Origin: Karalla daura
Taxonomy: Eukaryota; Chordata; Actinopteri; Chaetodontiformes; Leiognathidae
Direction: 5' to 3'
Length of the DNA stretch: 64,000 bases
Assembly: GCA_029224185.1 (NCBI GenBank)
Contig: CM055207.1
Location: 13,569,248 to 13,633,247, forward strand
Position 1 is the first letter of the stretch, and every line of letters starts with the position of its first letter. The notes beneath the pieces were generated by a model, which made no database searches, was not told where the DNA came from, and saw only the letters and a program-made list of their open reading frames with translations. The position numbers were made by a program, and so were the translations under genes. This document shows, in pieces, positions 12,743-22,421 of the stretch.

Positions 12743-14319
12743 CACACACACCACCAGAGGCGTCCAGTCAGTTTGTGTGCCACCCAGAATGTGCGAAGCC
12801 GGGCGCGAGACGGCGACGAGGGGTCGAGCCGCAGTGAGGAAGCGGCCTGGGACGGCGTGACGAGGAGCGCCACCAGCGCCGCCGCCACGTAGCTGCTAGC
12901 TGCCTCCGCCTCCGTCAGGACGCCTCGCCACTTCACCATCTGTCTCTCTCTCCCTCCCCCTCTCTCTCTCTCTCTCTCTCTCGCTCTCTCTCTGCAGCTC
13001 GTAAACAAGAGATCATCAAGATCACGGAGCAGCTGATCGAGGCCATCAACAATGGAGATTTCGATGCCTACACGTAAGTCTCGACTTGTCATTTTCACTC
13101 CTGGGGCTGTCGAGACGGTCCCGTCTGCACTTCTCACTCTCTCCCTCCCTCTCTCTCCCCTCTCTCCCTCCCCTCTCTCTCCCCTCCCTCTCCCTCTACC
13201 CCCTTCTCTCACCCATCTGCTCTGCTGTCTCGCCGCTCTTCCTCAGGAGGATTTGTGATCCCGGACTCACCTCCTTTGAACCCGAGGGCCCTCGGGAACC
13301 TGGTGGAGGGCATGGACTTTCACAAGTTCTACTTTGAGAACTGTGAGTGTAGTCTTAAAAACACACACGCGCGTGCACACACACACACACACAATCCCTC
13401 TCTCCCACACACACACACACACACACACGTCCATGTTAATCCGCCTGAAACAGCAGCCACACAGAGCTTTAGCTCCTCTCACACAGGCCGGGAGACGCCT
13501 CGAACATCTGGCCTGACCCTGCTCTTCGTCCTCGTCTTCTTCTTCTTTTTTTTTTTCTCGTTTCATCTGGATTCACGTCGCCCGCGCCGCAGCTCCTAGC
13601 AAAGCAAAAGGTTTCCTCGCGTAGCTGCACATGCGAGTAATGGAGATTGCCGGGGCTGATTTACAGGCAGCTGTGTGCGTGTGCGTGTGCGTGTGCGTGT
13701 GTGTGTGCGTGTGTGTGCATGTGTGTGCGTGTGTGTGCGTGTGTGTGTGTGCGTGTGAAAAGCACCGTTGCCTCAATTAGGACGAGTAAAGGAAAGTAGG
13801 ATGGCTTTTATTTCCACTGACGCCATTTGAAATGAACGTATTCATCAGTAAATCGCGCTTTAATCGGCCGCCCTGTTAAAGTAACAGTTCTGAACAAATA
13901 GTAGTGAGCTGCACTAGCTCCAAAGAGGTACGTGGAGAGGTAGACGTTGGAGCCGGTTCTTCCTCTGTCTCAGATGACTGATAAATGGTCCTAGTCCATC
14001 ATAGATCCCTTTTTGGATTGGAATCGCCTTCTTCTTCTTCTTCTTCTTCTTCTTTCCGTCTTCATCTTCTCCCTCCCTCCCACCAGTGCTGAGCAAGAAC
14101 AGCAAGCCCGTGCACACCACCCTGCTCAACCCCCCACGTGCACCTGATCGGCGAGGACGCCGCGTGCATCGCCTACATCCGCCTCACGCAGTTCGTGGAC
14201 TCCACGGGCCGCCCGCGCTCCAGCCAGTCGGAGGAGACCCGGGTGTGGCACCGTCGCGACGGCAAGTGGCTCAACGTTCACTTCCACTGCTCGGGGCCCC
14301 TGCTGCACCACTCCAGTGA
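249..14319 (+). CDS. camk2g: CaMKII gamma, 3' half (linker and association domain); gene overview
   Basis: This is the 3' part of a calcium/calmodulin-dependent protein kinase II subunit gene. The kinase and autoinhibitory exons lie left of the window. Exons visible: linker 249-289, 1019-1102, 2735-2778, 2955-3000; cassettes 3283-3363 and 5401-5541; association domain 7232-7307, 7516-7610, 8326-8563. The last four are repeated at 11139-11282, 12998-13073, 13247-13342 and 14087-14319 by an assembly duplication. The association domain assembles the 12-subunit holoenzyme, and the linker is the alternatively spliced spacer. The gamma assignment rests on IIKITEQ, MDFHKFYFENLLSKNSKP, KWLNVH and the C-terminal SGAPAAPLQ. 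The delta form has IIKVTEQ and ends TVPIK; beta has IIKTTEQ and SGAPVAPLQ. Which teleost gamma paralogue this is cannot be told from the window. Confidence 0.9.
1019..1102 (+). CDS. camk2g: camk2g variable-linker exon
   Basis: An 84-nt exon (28 codons, phase 0/0) lies between CGTCCCAG and GTACAG. It begins PSTNNSKNSIVS, like the PQ(S/T)N..KNS segment of mammalian CaMKII linkers, and continues ALKDTNMATNAQM, which I do not recognise from mammals. It does not join in phase to the next exon (2735). An internal GTGAGC after the Ile codon, at about 1049, could be an alternative donor but is also phase 0. An unseen exon or a base error may lie between them. Confidence 0.65.
1103..2734 (+). other. 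camk2g intron, C-rich and GC-rich
   Basis: The interval holds a C homopolymer run (1141-1156), CCCGC tandem units (about 1309-1337), a (CTC)n microsatellite (about 1686-1723) and a CpG-rich block (about 1840-2060). No exon with convincing CaMKII similarity was found, though the phase break across this intron suggests one could be missing. Confidence 0.5.
2735..2778 (+). CDS. camk2g: camk2g linker exon, STVVHNPPDGVK
   Basis: A 44-nt exon lies between AACGCAG and GTGAGC. In the phase-1 frame it reads IPSTVVHNPPDGVK, aligning with QTTVVHNATDGIK in mammalian gamma and QTTVIHNPVDGIK in beta and delta. Confidence 0.85.
2955..3000 (+). CDS. camk2g: camk2g linker exon, GSTESNATNDEEEMK
   Basis: A 46-nt exon lies between CCTCGACAG and GTAGGA. 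It reads GSTESNATNDEEEMK plus one base and aligns with GSTESCNTTTEDEDLK of mammalian gamma. The terminal G joins in phase to CTCGTAAAC at 7232 to give ARKQE, so the association domain can follow directly when both cassettes are skipped. Confidence 0.88.
3283..3363 (+). CDS. camk2g: camk2g cassette exon 1 (81 nt)
   Basis: The segment lies between TGTTCTAG and GTAAGT. It is phase 1/1 and an exact multiple of three (27 codons), so it can be skipped without a frame change. With the preceding G it reads ADSSALSQSSATEE, then MPPLLPSPQSSAA, a Ser/Pro-rich stretch. It sits where mammalian CaMKII beta carries optional proline-rich inserts. Splicing is inferred from the sites, phase and open frame. Confidence 0.65.
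3417..3590. repeat. C-rich minisatellite, 65-bp period
   Basis: Runs of CCCCCA surround two copies of a unit containing CACTCCCACCTGTACCCTCA, starting near 3471 and 3536, i.e. a 65-bp period. The complementary strand is a dense series of G runs with G-quadruplex potential. Confidence 0.8.
4653..4731. repeat. (CT)n microsatellite in camk2g intron
   Basis: An almost pure CT dinucleotide run. More CT tracts follow at about 4848-4908, and the counterpart in the second copy (10497-10670) has a different length and pattern. Confidence 0.9.
5401..5541 (+). CDS. camk2g: camk2g cassette exon 2 (141 nt), copy 1
   Basis: The exon lies between GTGTTTCAG and GTAAGA. It is phase 1/1, 47 codons and open throughout. 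It reads VPPHDVKRMAWNSTGNSS, then a Ser-rich middle (CPDSELSQSSMPAAP) and ends NTVAAINNTKQ. Both phases match the flanking exons, so it can be included or skipped. I do not recognise it from mammalian CaMKII. The second copy (11139-11282) has three extra A residues that break the frame, so this copy is the better sequence. Confidence 0.65.
5542..7231 (+). other. camk2g intron before association domain
   Basis: The intron holds GC-moderate unique sequence, a (CA)n tract at about 6952-6982 and a (CT)n pyrimidine tract just before the acceptor. No exon was recognised. Confidence 0.5.
7232..7307 (+). CDS. camk2g: camk2g association-domain exon A, copy 1
   Basis: A 76-nt exon lies between CTCTGCAG and GTAAGT. 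It reads (A)RKQEIIKITEQLIEAINN, then GDFDAYT, the conserved start of the CaMKII hub domain. IIKITEQ is the gamma signature. Copy 2 (12998-13073) is identical in length and frame. Confidence 0.95.
7516..7610 (+). CDS. camk2g: camk2g association-domain exon B, copy 1
   Basis: A 95-nt exon lies between CTTCCTCAG and GTGAGT. It reads RICDPGLTSFEPEALGNL, then VEGMDFHKFYFEN, and continues in phase into the terminal exon. This copy is frame-clean; copy 2 has one extra G. Confidence 0.95.
8326..8563 (+). CDS. camk2g: camk2g terminal coding exon, copy 1 (frameshifted by base insertions)
   Basis: The exon begins after CCCACCAG, is entered in phase 1 (AACT + TG gives Asn-Leu), and runs to the TGA at 8561-8563. 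It encodes LLSKNSKPVHTT to SGAPAAPLQ, the end of the hub domain. The intact exon should be 233 nt; this copy is 238. Five single-base insertions in short C/G runs explain the excess: AACCCCCCACG, GAGGACCGCC, TCGTGGGACT, GCCGCCCCGC and GACCCCGGG. Such defects in a highly conserved, presumably functional exon point to consensus errors rather than a pseudogene. Confidence 0.9.
9944..10043. other. Assembly gap, 100 N
   Basis: Exactly 100 N, the conventional placeholder for a scaffold join of unknown size. The sequences on either side are the end of one duplicate and the start of the other. Confidence 0.99.
10497..10670. repeat. (CT)n microsatellite, copy 2
   Basis: CT array with occasional interruptions; allelic counterpart of the CT tracts in copy 1 with a different repeat structure. 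Confidence 0.9.
11139..11282 (+). CDS. camk2g: camk2g cassette exon 2, copy 2 (three extra A)
   Basis: Duplicate of 5401-5541. Relative to copy 1 it has one extra A in each of GGCAAACAG, GAGCAAACAC and CAGAAGTAAG. The frame is lost after the first. Treat as an assembly duplicate. Confidence 0.6.
12998..13073 (+). CDS. camk2g: camk2g association-domain exon A, copy 2
   Basis: A 76-nt duplicate of 7232-7307 with the same splice sites and an intact frame. Confidence 0.9.
13247..13342 (+). CDS. camk2g: camk2g association-domain exon B, copy 2 (one extra G)
   Basis: Duplicate of 7516-7610. It is 96 nt instead of 95 because CCCGAGGGCCCTCG carries one G more than copy 1. The extra base shifts the frame in the middle of the hub domain. 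Confidence 0.9.
14087..14319 (+). CDS. camk2g: camk2g terminal coding exon, copy 2
   Basis: Runs from the CCCACCAG acceptor to the TGA at 14317-14319. Length is 233 nt as expected, but only because one extra C (AACCCCCCACG) is offset by one missing G (TCGGGGCCCC). Between the two the frame is shifted by one. Allowing for these, it encodes LLSKNSKPVHTT, NPHVHLIGEDAACIAYIRL, RVWHRRDGKWLNVHFHC and SGAPAAPLQ. Confidence 0.9.
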
Positions 14320-14336
14320 TCAGGTGCTCACACGCG

Positions 14337-14368
<32 letters not shown>

Positions 14369-16032
14369 GTGACAATCATTGCAGGCTTCATACGTTCTCA
14401 CAGAACGGCACTCAGTGTTGGTTCAGTGGGTGTTTGGATTAGATTGTTATGTGTTGGCACTTGCAGTTGCAATCTTAAGTTCTTTTTGTGGCAAGCAAAC
14501 CTTTAAAAGGACATGTATAACTTGATTAGATTGACTTAGATGCATTAATAGAGCTGTCTGTCCGTTTTGTAATCATGCGTATTCTCGGTTTCTGAATGTA
14601 CTCATGTATGTTTAGATCACAGGTCTTTTGCATATTAATAACTTGGCTGGAATATTTTAGAGCGGCGGCCCTCAGTACTGATAACTCGAGCGATGATGCA
14701 GAAGCCCCCCCCCCCCCCCGGGTCAGAGCAGTGGGTCAGATAGCGCTAAGATGAATAAAACCTGCTCTGTAACGGCCCCCTCCAAAACAAAGCTCCGGCA
14801 GGCCCGGCTCTGGACGTCCCGGTGGCCCTGGAGGTTAAAAGCTGCCATGTAACGGCAGCGTCCCCCCCCCAATGAGCTCCAGCTGGGGACTTCTGCCCCC
14901 CCCCCCCCCCCCCCCACCACCACCACCACCACCACCACCCCCCTCCTCACTTCCTGTCAGCTCTCTACCACGTAGACAGGCCACTGAAGCGCCCCCCAGC
15001 GTCCTGCGTGCGCTGCCCGACTTATCAGTACTGACAAATCGGACCGTGGCGGGATGATTTCAGACACTAACACGCTCCTCTCCTCTCTCTCCTCCTCCCC
15101 CCCCCCCCTCCTCCCCCGCAGTGGTCCCTGAGCCTCCAGTCTACTGGAGTGTGTGTTTTGGGGGGCAGTATTTTTTCAGCGAGCGTGTTTTTAAGGGGGC
15201 ACGTCCTCTCTGCGTGGATTGGCTAGTGCCAGGAGCCCGGCCGGGCTGAGATCGCAACCCTCTCCACGATACCAACCAATCCTGTCCCCCCCTTTGACCT
15301 GCTGGGGGCCGGCTGAACACAAGACGCCGCCCCCCCCCCCATGGGATGATGCATGCATCTGGCGCCTGATCGGAGGGCGCGTCTTTGCCCTCTGTCCCTC
15401 CCCCCCTGGCGGCCATCTTTTTTCTGCCCGCGCGAGATGCGACGTCCTTGCGTGCGGAGAGGATTTCCAGTTGAACTTGTGACAGTTTATGAGTATGAGT
15501 TATGAATATGCTGTGTAAATTATGACTAGATGTACCAGAAAACCACCAAAACCCAACCGAGCATTTATATTCAACCATCGGAATAAGGGAGGAACCAGAA
15601 GGGAGTGCGAGGTTAGCAGCTGAGACTTTTTTTTTGTTTTTTTGTTTTTGTTTTTTTGGACACACTTTTGTTTTTTTATCTCTATGTTTTCGTTTTGTTT
15701 TGGTTTTTATTCTGGCATTAGGGATTCCCGGGTAGAACGTGTTGTGCTCGTTACCCGGACGTCGGTGTTAAAGAAGTAGGGAGATTTCCAACACCCCTCC
15801 CCCCACTCCACCCACTCCTCCACCCACTCCACCCACTCCACCCTCCCAACTGAACCCTAGAGCGGGGGGAAAAAAATCAAGTCGGCTCAGTCAGAGACCT
15901 TGATGACGAGAGGAACTTGATATCAAAAACATGAAGCACCAAAGTGTAGAACTTTAGGCTTTCTATGTGTTTATGTGTTTTCGTTTGTGTGCTCGTTTTG
16001 TTTCCGGCCGAGCGGAAAGTCGTGTCGTGGGC

Positions 16033-16084
16033 TGGGATGGGATGGGATGGGATGCGGGGGTGGGGGGGTGGGGTGGGGGGGGGG
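16033..16084 (+). repeat. (GGGAT)n and G-run tract in 3'UTR
   Basis: Four GGGAT units are followed by runs of five to nine G separated by single T bases. The tract has at least four G runs of three or more in the transcribed strand, the sequence requirement for a G-quadruplex. Confidence 0.8.
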
Positions 16085-16709
16085 TGTCTGATTTTGAAGT
16101 TCCGTGTTCTGTTGTGTTTTTTAGTATCCTCGTTCCCTCTGCGTTCCCTGTGAATGAATCGGAGCCTCTCTCTTTTTTATCTTATTTTACCCGCCCACCC
16201 GCCCTCCCTTTTAATTTCCACTTTTATTCTTCGTGCGACCGGTCCGGTCGGCGAGGCTCCTCTCTTTTCCTCCTGGTTTTTGTCTTGCTGTCTTTTTAAA
16301 GCGCGACGCGGCTGGGTTTTTCAAGGAGAAGGCTCTCCCTGTGCGAGTGCCGGGCTGAGCTGAGCTGAGCTGCGCGCGTGAACGCGTCCCGTCGTCTGTA
16401 TGCAGTGGAGGGAGAGCGCGGGGCGGGGAAGGCGTCTGCGTTTTGCATGTTCGCCGCCGCCTCTCCCTCATCCACCCCCCCCACCCCCCACCCCACCCCC
16501 ACCCCCTCTGAATCCATCCCCTCTCTTGACCCTCCTCCCCCACCCCCTTTTTCTCTGCTTTTCTGCAAGGGCCTGGTTTGTGTATAATCACTGTGTAAAT
16601 ACAGTGTATGTATAGATATATGTAGAAAAGTGTAATATATGTACATGTATCTAAGAGACACTCATCCTGTGCACCTGGGCATGACCTCTGTGACCCCCCC
16701 CCCCCCCAC

Positions 16710-16752
<43 letters not shown>

Positions 16753-18340
16753 CCCCCTCCCCGATCTAGGTTAGGAGCAAAGATTTCACTTTGCTTTAAT
16801 CCTCCATGTCAAAGTACTTCCTAAAACAAAACAAAAAAAAATCTGTAGCTCTTAAGGATCTACAACAAACACACACACACCGACACACTCACGTGGGCTA
16901 CCAGCTCGACGCCCGTGGCCGAAAGACTGTTTGCTTTTTGTTGGTTTTTTTTTAGAGACGCGGAATAAAATACGTAACGGGTCCAAACGACGACAAATAT
17001 AAAGAGGAAAAAAAAAAGGTCTGGACCCTGCGTCCAGCCAGACTTTTTAAAGCGTAGAGACTTTTGTCGTAGTGTCCTTAAAACTCCTGATCCCACAACG
17101 CTGTGAGCTTGTCTCTGCATATCACACACACGCACACACACACACACGCGCACACACACGCACACGCACGCCTGGTGGTGTGTTTCAGCTCTGTAACATA
17201 TCTGCACCACCGCTGTGTGACCACGGTGCCACCCTTGCTGTGCAGCTTAATTGTCTCCATCCATCCGCGACAGTCGTATCTCAACCCCCCCCCCCCCGCC
17301 CCTACCCTCCTCTTCCTCCCCTCCTCCTCCTCCTCCTCACCCCACCCCCCCACCCTTCGTGTACCAACGCGTCCCTCCTCCCGAGACGTTCATTTGTACC
17401 TCTCTCTCTCTCTCTCTCTCTCTGTCGTCTCTCTGTTCCCGTGTTGACTGGTTTGAGTTTCCTCGTCGTCGTCGTCGTCGTCGTCGCTGTTGACTTCTCG
17501 TCGTCTGGTAAACTTTTTGCCGATCCTGCCAAGCTGGAGTTCTGCACTCTCCCTCGCACGGAGGAGGACGCTTAAGAGTCACGAAAAAAAGGAGAGAAAA
17601 GGAAAAGAGAAAAAAAAAAAGGAAGCAAAAAGGGAAACGGAGGGAGGAAGTTAAGACAACACAAATTCACAGATCGAACGGTCATGGACTGATCAGGACT
17701 AAATTATTTATTAAGTGTAATCTCTGCACCCTCGGTGGTTTTAAGTCGTGCCTGCTCAGTTGAGGAGTTTTTGAGGAGACGGACGGGGAGAGAGAGAGCG
17801 AGAGAGAGAGAGAGGAGGGAGCGAGTCGGTGGTGTGGGTGTGCAGGTTCCTGTGGCCTGCGCTTGTTGAACCCGAGCGGGAGACCTAGTTATATGCATGT
17901 TTCAGTTACGCATTTCTACCATGTACCTACCTGAATAAGGATGGAGCCTAGTGTTAATATATGATATTTGCATCTTTTGAAACAAGAATCTCCTCCATCC
18001 AGAATGTTGAATAGGTGACATGAAAAACACGACGAAAAAAAAAGAGCAAAAAATGTTTTTCTTTTGAGAGAAAAAAAAACAAACAAAAAAAAAAAAAGGA
18101 TTCAGGAGCCGTAGCTTGGTATGAGGCCCTCGATGTTAGCGTTTTCCCTGCGTTGTAATGATATACTATTGGGCTGCGCTTTCTCCCCCAGCCTTCACAT
18201 GGATGCTGGAGTTTTTTTGCATGATCATGATGTACAATGAAATACAACCATGAATTGACGACTATCAAGTGTTTGTCTGAGTGTTAGTTGGTCTTCATCA
18301 TAGCTTTGTTATTCTTCGAACTTGGATCTTGAAAGTATTT

Positions 18341-18346
18341 AATAAA
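18341..18346 (+). terminator. camk2g: camk2g poly(A) signal
   Basis: AATAAA in the context GTATTTAATAAAAATAC, followed within about 30 nt by TTGTCTGTC-type U/GU-rich sequence. It is the first canonical signal in a suitable context after the camk2g stop. Confidence 0.65.
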
Positions 18347-18539
18347 AATACTATTTCAGCACTGGCTTGTCTGTCTCGGCTCGTTTATTCCCCTCCCCCG
18401 GGATTAGAACTGCCTGGACTTCAACGTCAACGTTTGTAAGAGTTTTGGATGAAGGGCGCATCATCCACTTTCTACCCAGTGCTGCTGCTATGAGCATGTC
18501 TGAAGCAAACGATGAAGGTGGACAGGTGTCCAGTCCCAA

Positions 18540-18720
18540 CACACACACACACACCCCTTCATGATAACAATTAGGGGCAATATAGCCTCGAATCAACCTT
18601 GGCATGCATGCATTTGGACTGTTGGAGGAAACCAGAGAGTATCCAAGCAGTCAGAAAAGTCCTCGATCCGACCGGGATTTGAACCTGGAACCTTCTTCCT
18701 GTGATGCAACATCCACCCTG
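18540..18720 (-). repeat. Dispersed fish repeat, copy 1
   Basis: This copy contains TTAGGGGCAATATAGCCT, TTTGGACTGTTGGAGGAAAC and GATTTGAACCTGGAACCTTC. These match the very common teleost repeat whose other strand reads 'gggttcgaac...ttctctccgggtactccggtttcctcccacagtcc'. Degenerate. Confidence 0.7.
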
Positions 18721-20084
18721 AAGCCCGTGCTGGAGTTTGACCTTGGATGAGGTGTATGACCTCATCCGTTTTTTTCCCCCATCTTCTGTCCCCTTGCCAG
18801 TAAACACCTACTTGGGAAGGCGTCTACTTCCTGGAGCCGTGGCGCTGCCCTCCATCGCGCTGCGGCGACAGTTTTGTGTTTACCCCGCGTGTGTCTCGGC
18901 GCCATGGTTTCTATCGCCTCTCTGCCTCGTAACGAGCTTCCAGCCCGAGCGTGTCCCCGAAGTGACACCGTGACATTTTTGACATTTTCCCTCTGGATTT
19001 GGAGCGAGGCTCATCACGGCAAAGTCTCAGCCGGAAATCACCAAATTTGGAGCTGATGGAGAAATGCAGCAAGAGCACGCACGCACACATAGACACACAC
19101 ACACACATTATGTAACGCTGCAACATGCAGTTGAGCTGAATATCTGCTCGTGTAGTCTCTCCCGTCCAATTTTAGCAGAGGGAAGTGGATTGTCTGGAGT
19201 GACATTCAGCGCAGCGATGCCGGCTGGTGTAAAGGAGAAACATTTGATTTGCGAAATGAAGCCGCTCTGGACCGGACCCCCCCCCCCCCCCCCCCACCCC
19301 ACCCCCCCCACCCCTGGTAAAGCTGGACCATGTGTCTCCGGTTGGCTGACCACTCTGACCACCACCCGGCACCGCAGCTGGCACAATGTTTGCCCTCCAT
19401 ACTCGTCTGTCATCACATAAAGTCAGATTAAGCTCCGCATAGCGGCATGCGGCCTCCGGCCCATTAACATACACGCGGGATAAAGCAATCGCCGCCGTCC
19501 ACTCAGCAGCTCGTGCATCCTCCCGTCTCACCGCCGCGGCCCTCTCGCCGCTCTTATTTTAGCTGCATCCAGCATGCTGACGTGTTGAGTAATGCTGCAG
19601 CCTTATTTAAAAGGGTTTTGTGCTGTTATTTATGATGGTCCCAGTTATTTTAAGGATTGTGTGCGTGTGTGTGTGTGTGTGTCCCTGGGATGTAGGACAG
19701 CTCCCACTGGCTCTCCCTTTCTGTGTGATTAATGAGGGGGAGCTCAGCAGTTGCTTAAGTTACTTTCTCAAAGACGCAAAAAAAAAAAAAAAAGGAGGGG
19801 AGAAACTCTTGAGGGAACGCGTCTTGTTAGCGCTCTCTGACCTCCGACTCCTCGTGTCAAGGAAATTAGGAGAAAAGCTGACCCAGAACCGGGCTCCGGG
19901 ATCCAAATTACTCCTCCTGACTTTGTGCCGGTCTTAAAGGACGAGCTCCCCGACATTTAATCATAAGTCGACGTGCAAGGCCCCACCTGAGCGGCAGCTT
20001 CTCCTCTCCCACATGAGATGAAAACCACAGAGGTTCTTCGCCCTCCCGTCCGTCCACTGTCTTACCTGTTCTGTACCCAAAGGT

Positions 20085-20235
20085 GGAGACACACACACGT
20101 ATGGGCTATTTAGAGTCTGCAGTCCCCTCCCATCGTCCAAAAACATGCATGTCCCGGTCAGATGGAGTACCCAGAGAAAACCTGTGTACAAACAGGGAGA
20201 GCATGCAAACTGCAAAGGAACCCATTTATTCTACT
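20085..20235 (-). repeat. Dispersed fish repeat, copy 2
   Basis: TATTTAGAGTCTGCAG, CCAAAAACATGCATGTCC, GAGTACCCAGAGAAAACC and AGCATGCAAACTGC occur in the family order. A fragment in the other orientation (GACCTGGGTTGGATTCC) lies at about 20307-20325. Confidence 0.65.
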
Positions 20236-20786
20236 TCCTTAATTTTGAAGCAAATGCATTGCCTGCTTGTTTTAATGTTTTCCTGTCCCTTAAGCCTTCA
20301 AATAGTGGACCTGGGTTGGATTCCTGCCTTGTTTCTTTTCTTGCTGTGTCATTCTCCATTCTCTCTATCCAGTATAAATCACTGGAAAAACCAGAGTGTG
20401 AAAGATCAAGTAAACCACAAACTGTGTCGCAGAACACGTTGCCTCTGCCCTACAACTCCAAGATGAAGCTCAAAAAGATGTGACATTCTCAGCTTGGTTT
20501 ACTTCAGTTTCGGAGGTGCTTTGCTCCGCGTCCAGAATCAGGAATGATGGTTTTGAACTCAGCTCTCATCTGGGATCCTGGAAAACTCCTGGTGCTGAAA
20601 CGTCTGCTGCAGGAAGCCGCGTGCGCATCATTACGTAAAACCGCCGCGTTACTTCCTGGAAAAATATCGGCTTTTGTTTTTTTTTTTTTTCATCTGTCGG
20701 ACCAATATGCCAGCCTGTCATTACTTCCCCCTAATACTCCCAACACACGGCGTGAGACAGATTAGTTCAGGGTTGGACTCTCTGCA

Positions 20787-20787
<1 letters not shown>

Positions 20788-20834
<47 letters not shown>
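20788..20834. repeat. (CA)n microsatellite
   Basis: 47-nt pure CA dinucleotide run. Confidence 0.95.
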
Positions 20835-20836
<2 letters not shown>

Positions 20837-21077
20837 GTGATCTGCTGTCACACCGTTGGGGCCGCGCTCAGGCTTCACCTGCTTACGCAGGTAGCCGAGG
20901 TCGAGTCTGAAGCCCCACCCCCACCCCCCACACCCCCCCGCACCCGCTCTGCAAACTGAAAACGAAGCCGTAATTATCTCCCTGTCTCATCGTTTCACCT
21001 CCGACCTCCTTTCTACTCTCTCCAGACTTCATGCTGCTCCGCTCTCTCTGTTTCAACCCTTTAACCCACAGGATGAG

Positions 21078-21222
<145 letters not shown>

Positions 21223-22421
21223 GATCCATTGGCAAAAAGTGAACATGTCGATACCCTGAATGTTTTCATTAGTCTGTAATCAAATGCGTTCTGTTTCCAC
21301 TACTTTGGACTGAGCTCTTTAGACCAATGAATGGATGGCTTGTGTGTTGATAGTGATGTGTGATATACCACAAATATCCTTTCCCGCCATCATCCAAGTC
21401 CAGCATGTACAGAAAAGGGAAATAAAATGCATGATGAAACCTTTTTTTCTCATTCTTGGATAATGCAGTATATGTGAGAAAATGACAGTTTTTCTATTTA
21501 TATCACTGCTGTTTGTGTGTTTTTCCGCTTTAATTTAATCCTGTTAATCCTGTTTTTATCGTCACCGCACTACTGTTGATGTACAACTATCATATTGTAA
21601 TCCCATACTATTCTCTTGCACTTCTCGACTGCTTCTGACGCGCAGTGGCACCAGAGTTGATCCTAATCTGATATTCATTATGTAGACTGTGTTTCAGTGA
21701 GGCTCTGGTTTGTTAGGGTAGTGGTATGATCTAAATCAATAGCACCCGGTTGCTCTCGCTTCTCCCATATACACTCGAACAGCTTGTTGATGTTAGATCC
21801 CGCTCAGACTGCACCTTTAATACTACTGATTTGTTGACACCATGCAGTAGTGGGATCTAACACTGTACTTCAGTATGCAAATAAACCCAGTGCTGTGTAC
21901 ACACACTTAGGCATGGCCAATAATAATAGCAGCTTTTAGACACTGGGTATTATAGTAGCCTTTCCATAGAGAGAGGGAAAAAGAGAGAGAGGGAGGGAGA
22001 GGCCTTAACTGAAACAAGACAAAACTGCAGTTTCATTGTTTAATCCTCTCCTCTTCTGGGCCCTCTTATTCAGCCGCGTCCCAACAGCTGACTCATTTGC
22101 GCTCATTATGATTCACTTTTCCTTCGGTTTTCAATAGAAACGAGCCAATCCGCTGCAGCGAGGGCATCCTCTGATCCAGCGGGGAACCTGTCCAGACAAA
22201 AAAGATTAACAGCTCATGAATGACTGAGAGCAGCGGCTAAGCAGATTTACTTCTCATTTACTCTGAGGCAATAAATCTTTCGTGAGCCATCTTTTTTTAT
22301 TCGTTTATGATTTCTTTTTTCATCTCTCCCCCCTTCCTCCTAATATGTAAAATCAATGTGTTCGGTAAGTCATTGAATGAGACGAGAGAGAGCAGAGGAC
22401 ATGTTCTCACCAGGTTTACGC

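Larger units (their letters stand above)
10044..15689 (+). repeat. Duplicated block, copy 2 (right of gap)
   Basis: This 5646-bp counterpart of 4339-9943 continues into the unique 3'UTR after 15689. Its indels relative to copy 1 are again mostly in homopolymers and microsatellites. Together the two copies allow most single-base errors to be recognised. Confidence 0.92.
14320..18365 (+). other. camk2g: camk2g 3'UTR (long), with a possible UTR intron
   Basis: The sequence from the stop codon to the poly(A) signal has no coding potential. A GT right after TGATCAG (14324) and a strong polypyrimidine-CAG acceptor ending at 15121 could bound a 3'UTR intron. Landmarks are a (GGGAT)n/G-rich tract at 16033-16084, a Pumilio-type TGTAAATA at 16594-16601, a (CA)n run at about 16709-16751, CT-rich and CA-rich tracts at about 17125-17170 and 17400-17423, and A-rich blocks at about 17583-17625 and 18030-18098. 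Confidence 0.65.

Noticed and set aside
10044..14319. A genuine second camk2g association domain, as in a tandem exon duplication
   Set aside because: Introns are as identical as exons, the copies abut the N gap exactly and differ mainly by homopolymer errors, so an unmerged haplotig is simpler.
18655..18710. tRNA-like B-box (GATTTGAACC)
   Set aside because: Part of the dispersed repeat family; no cloverleaf could be drawn around it.
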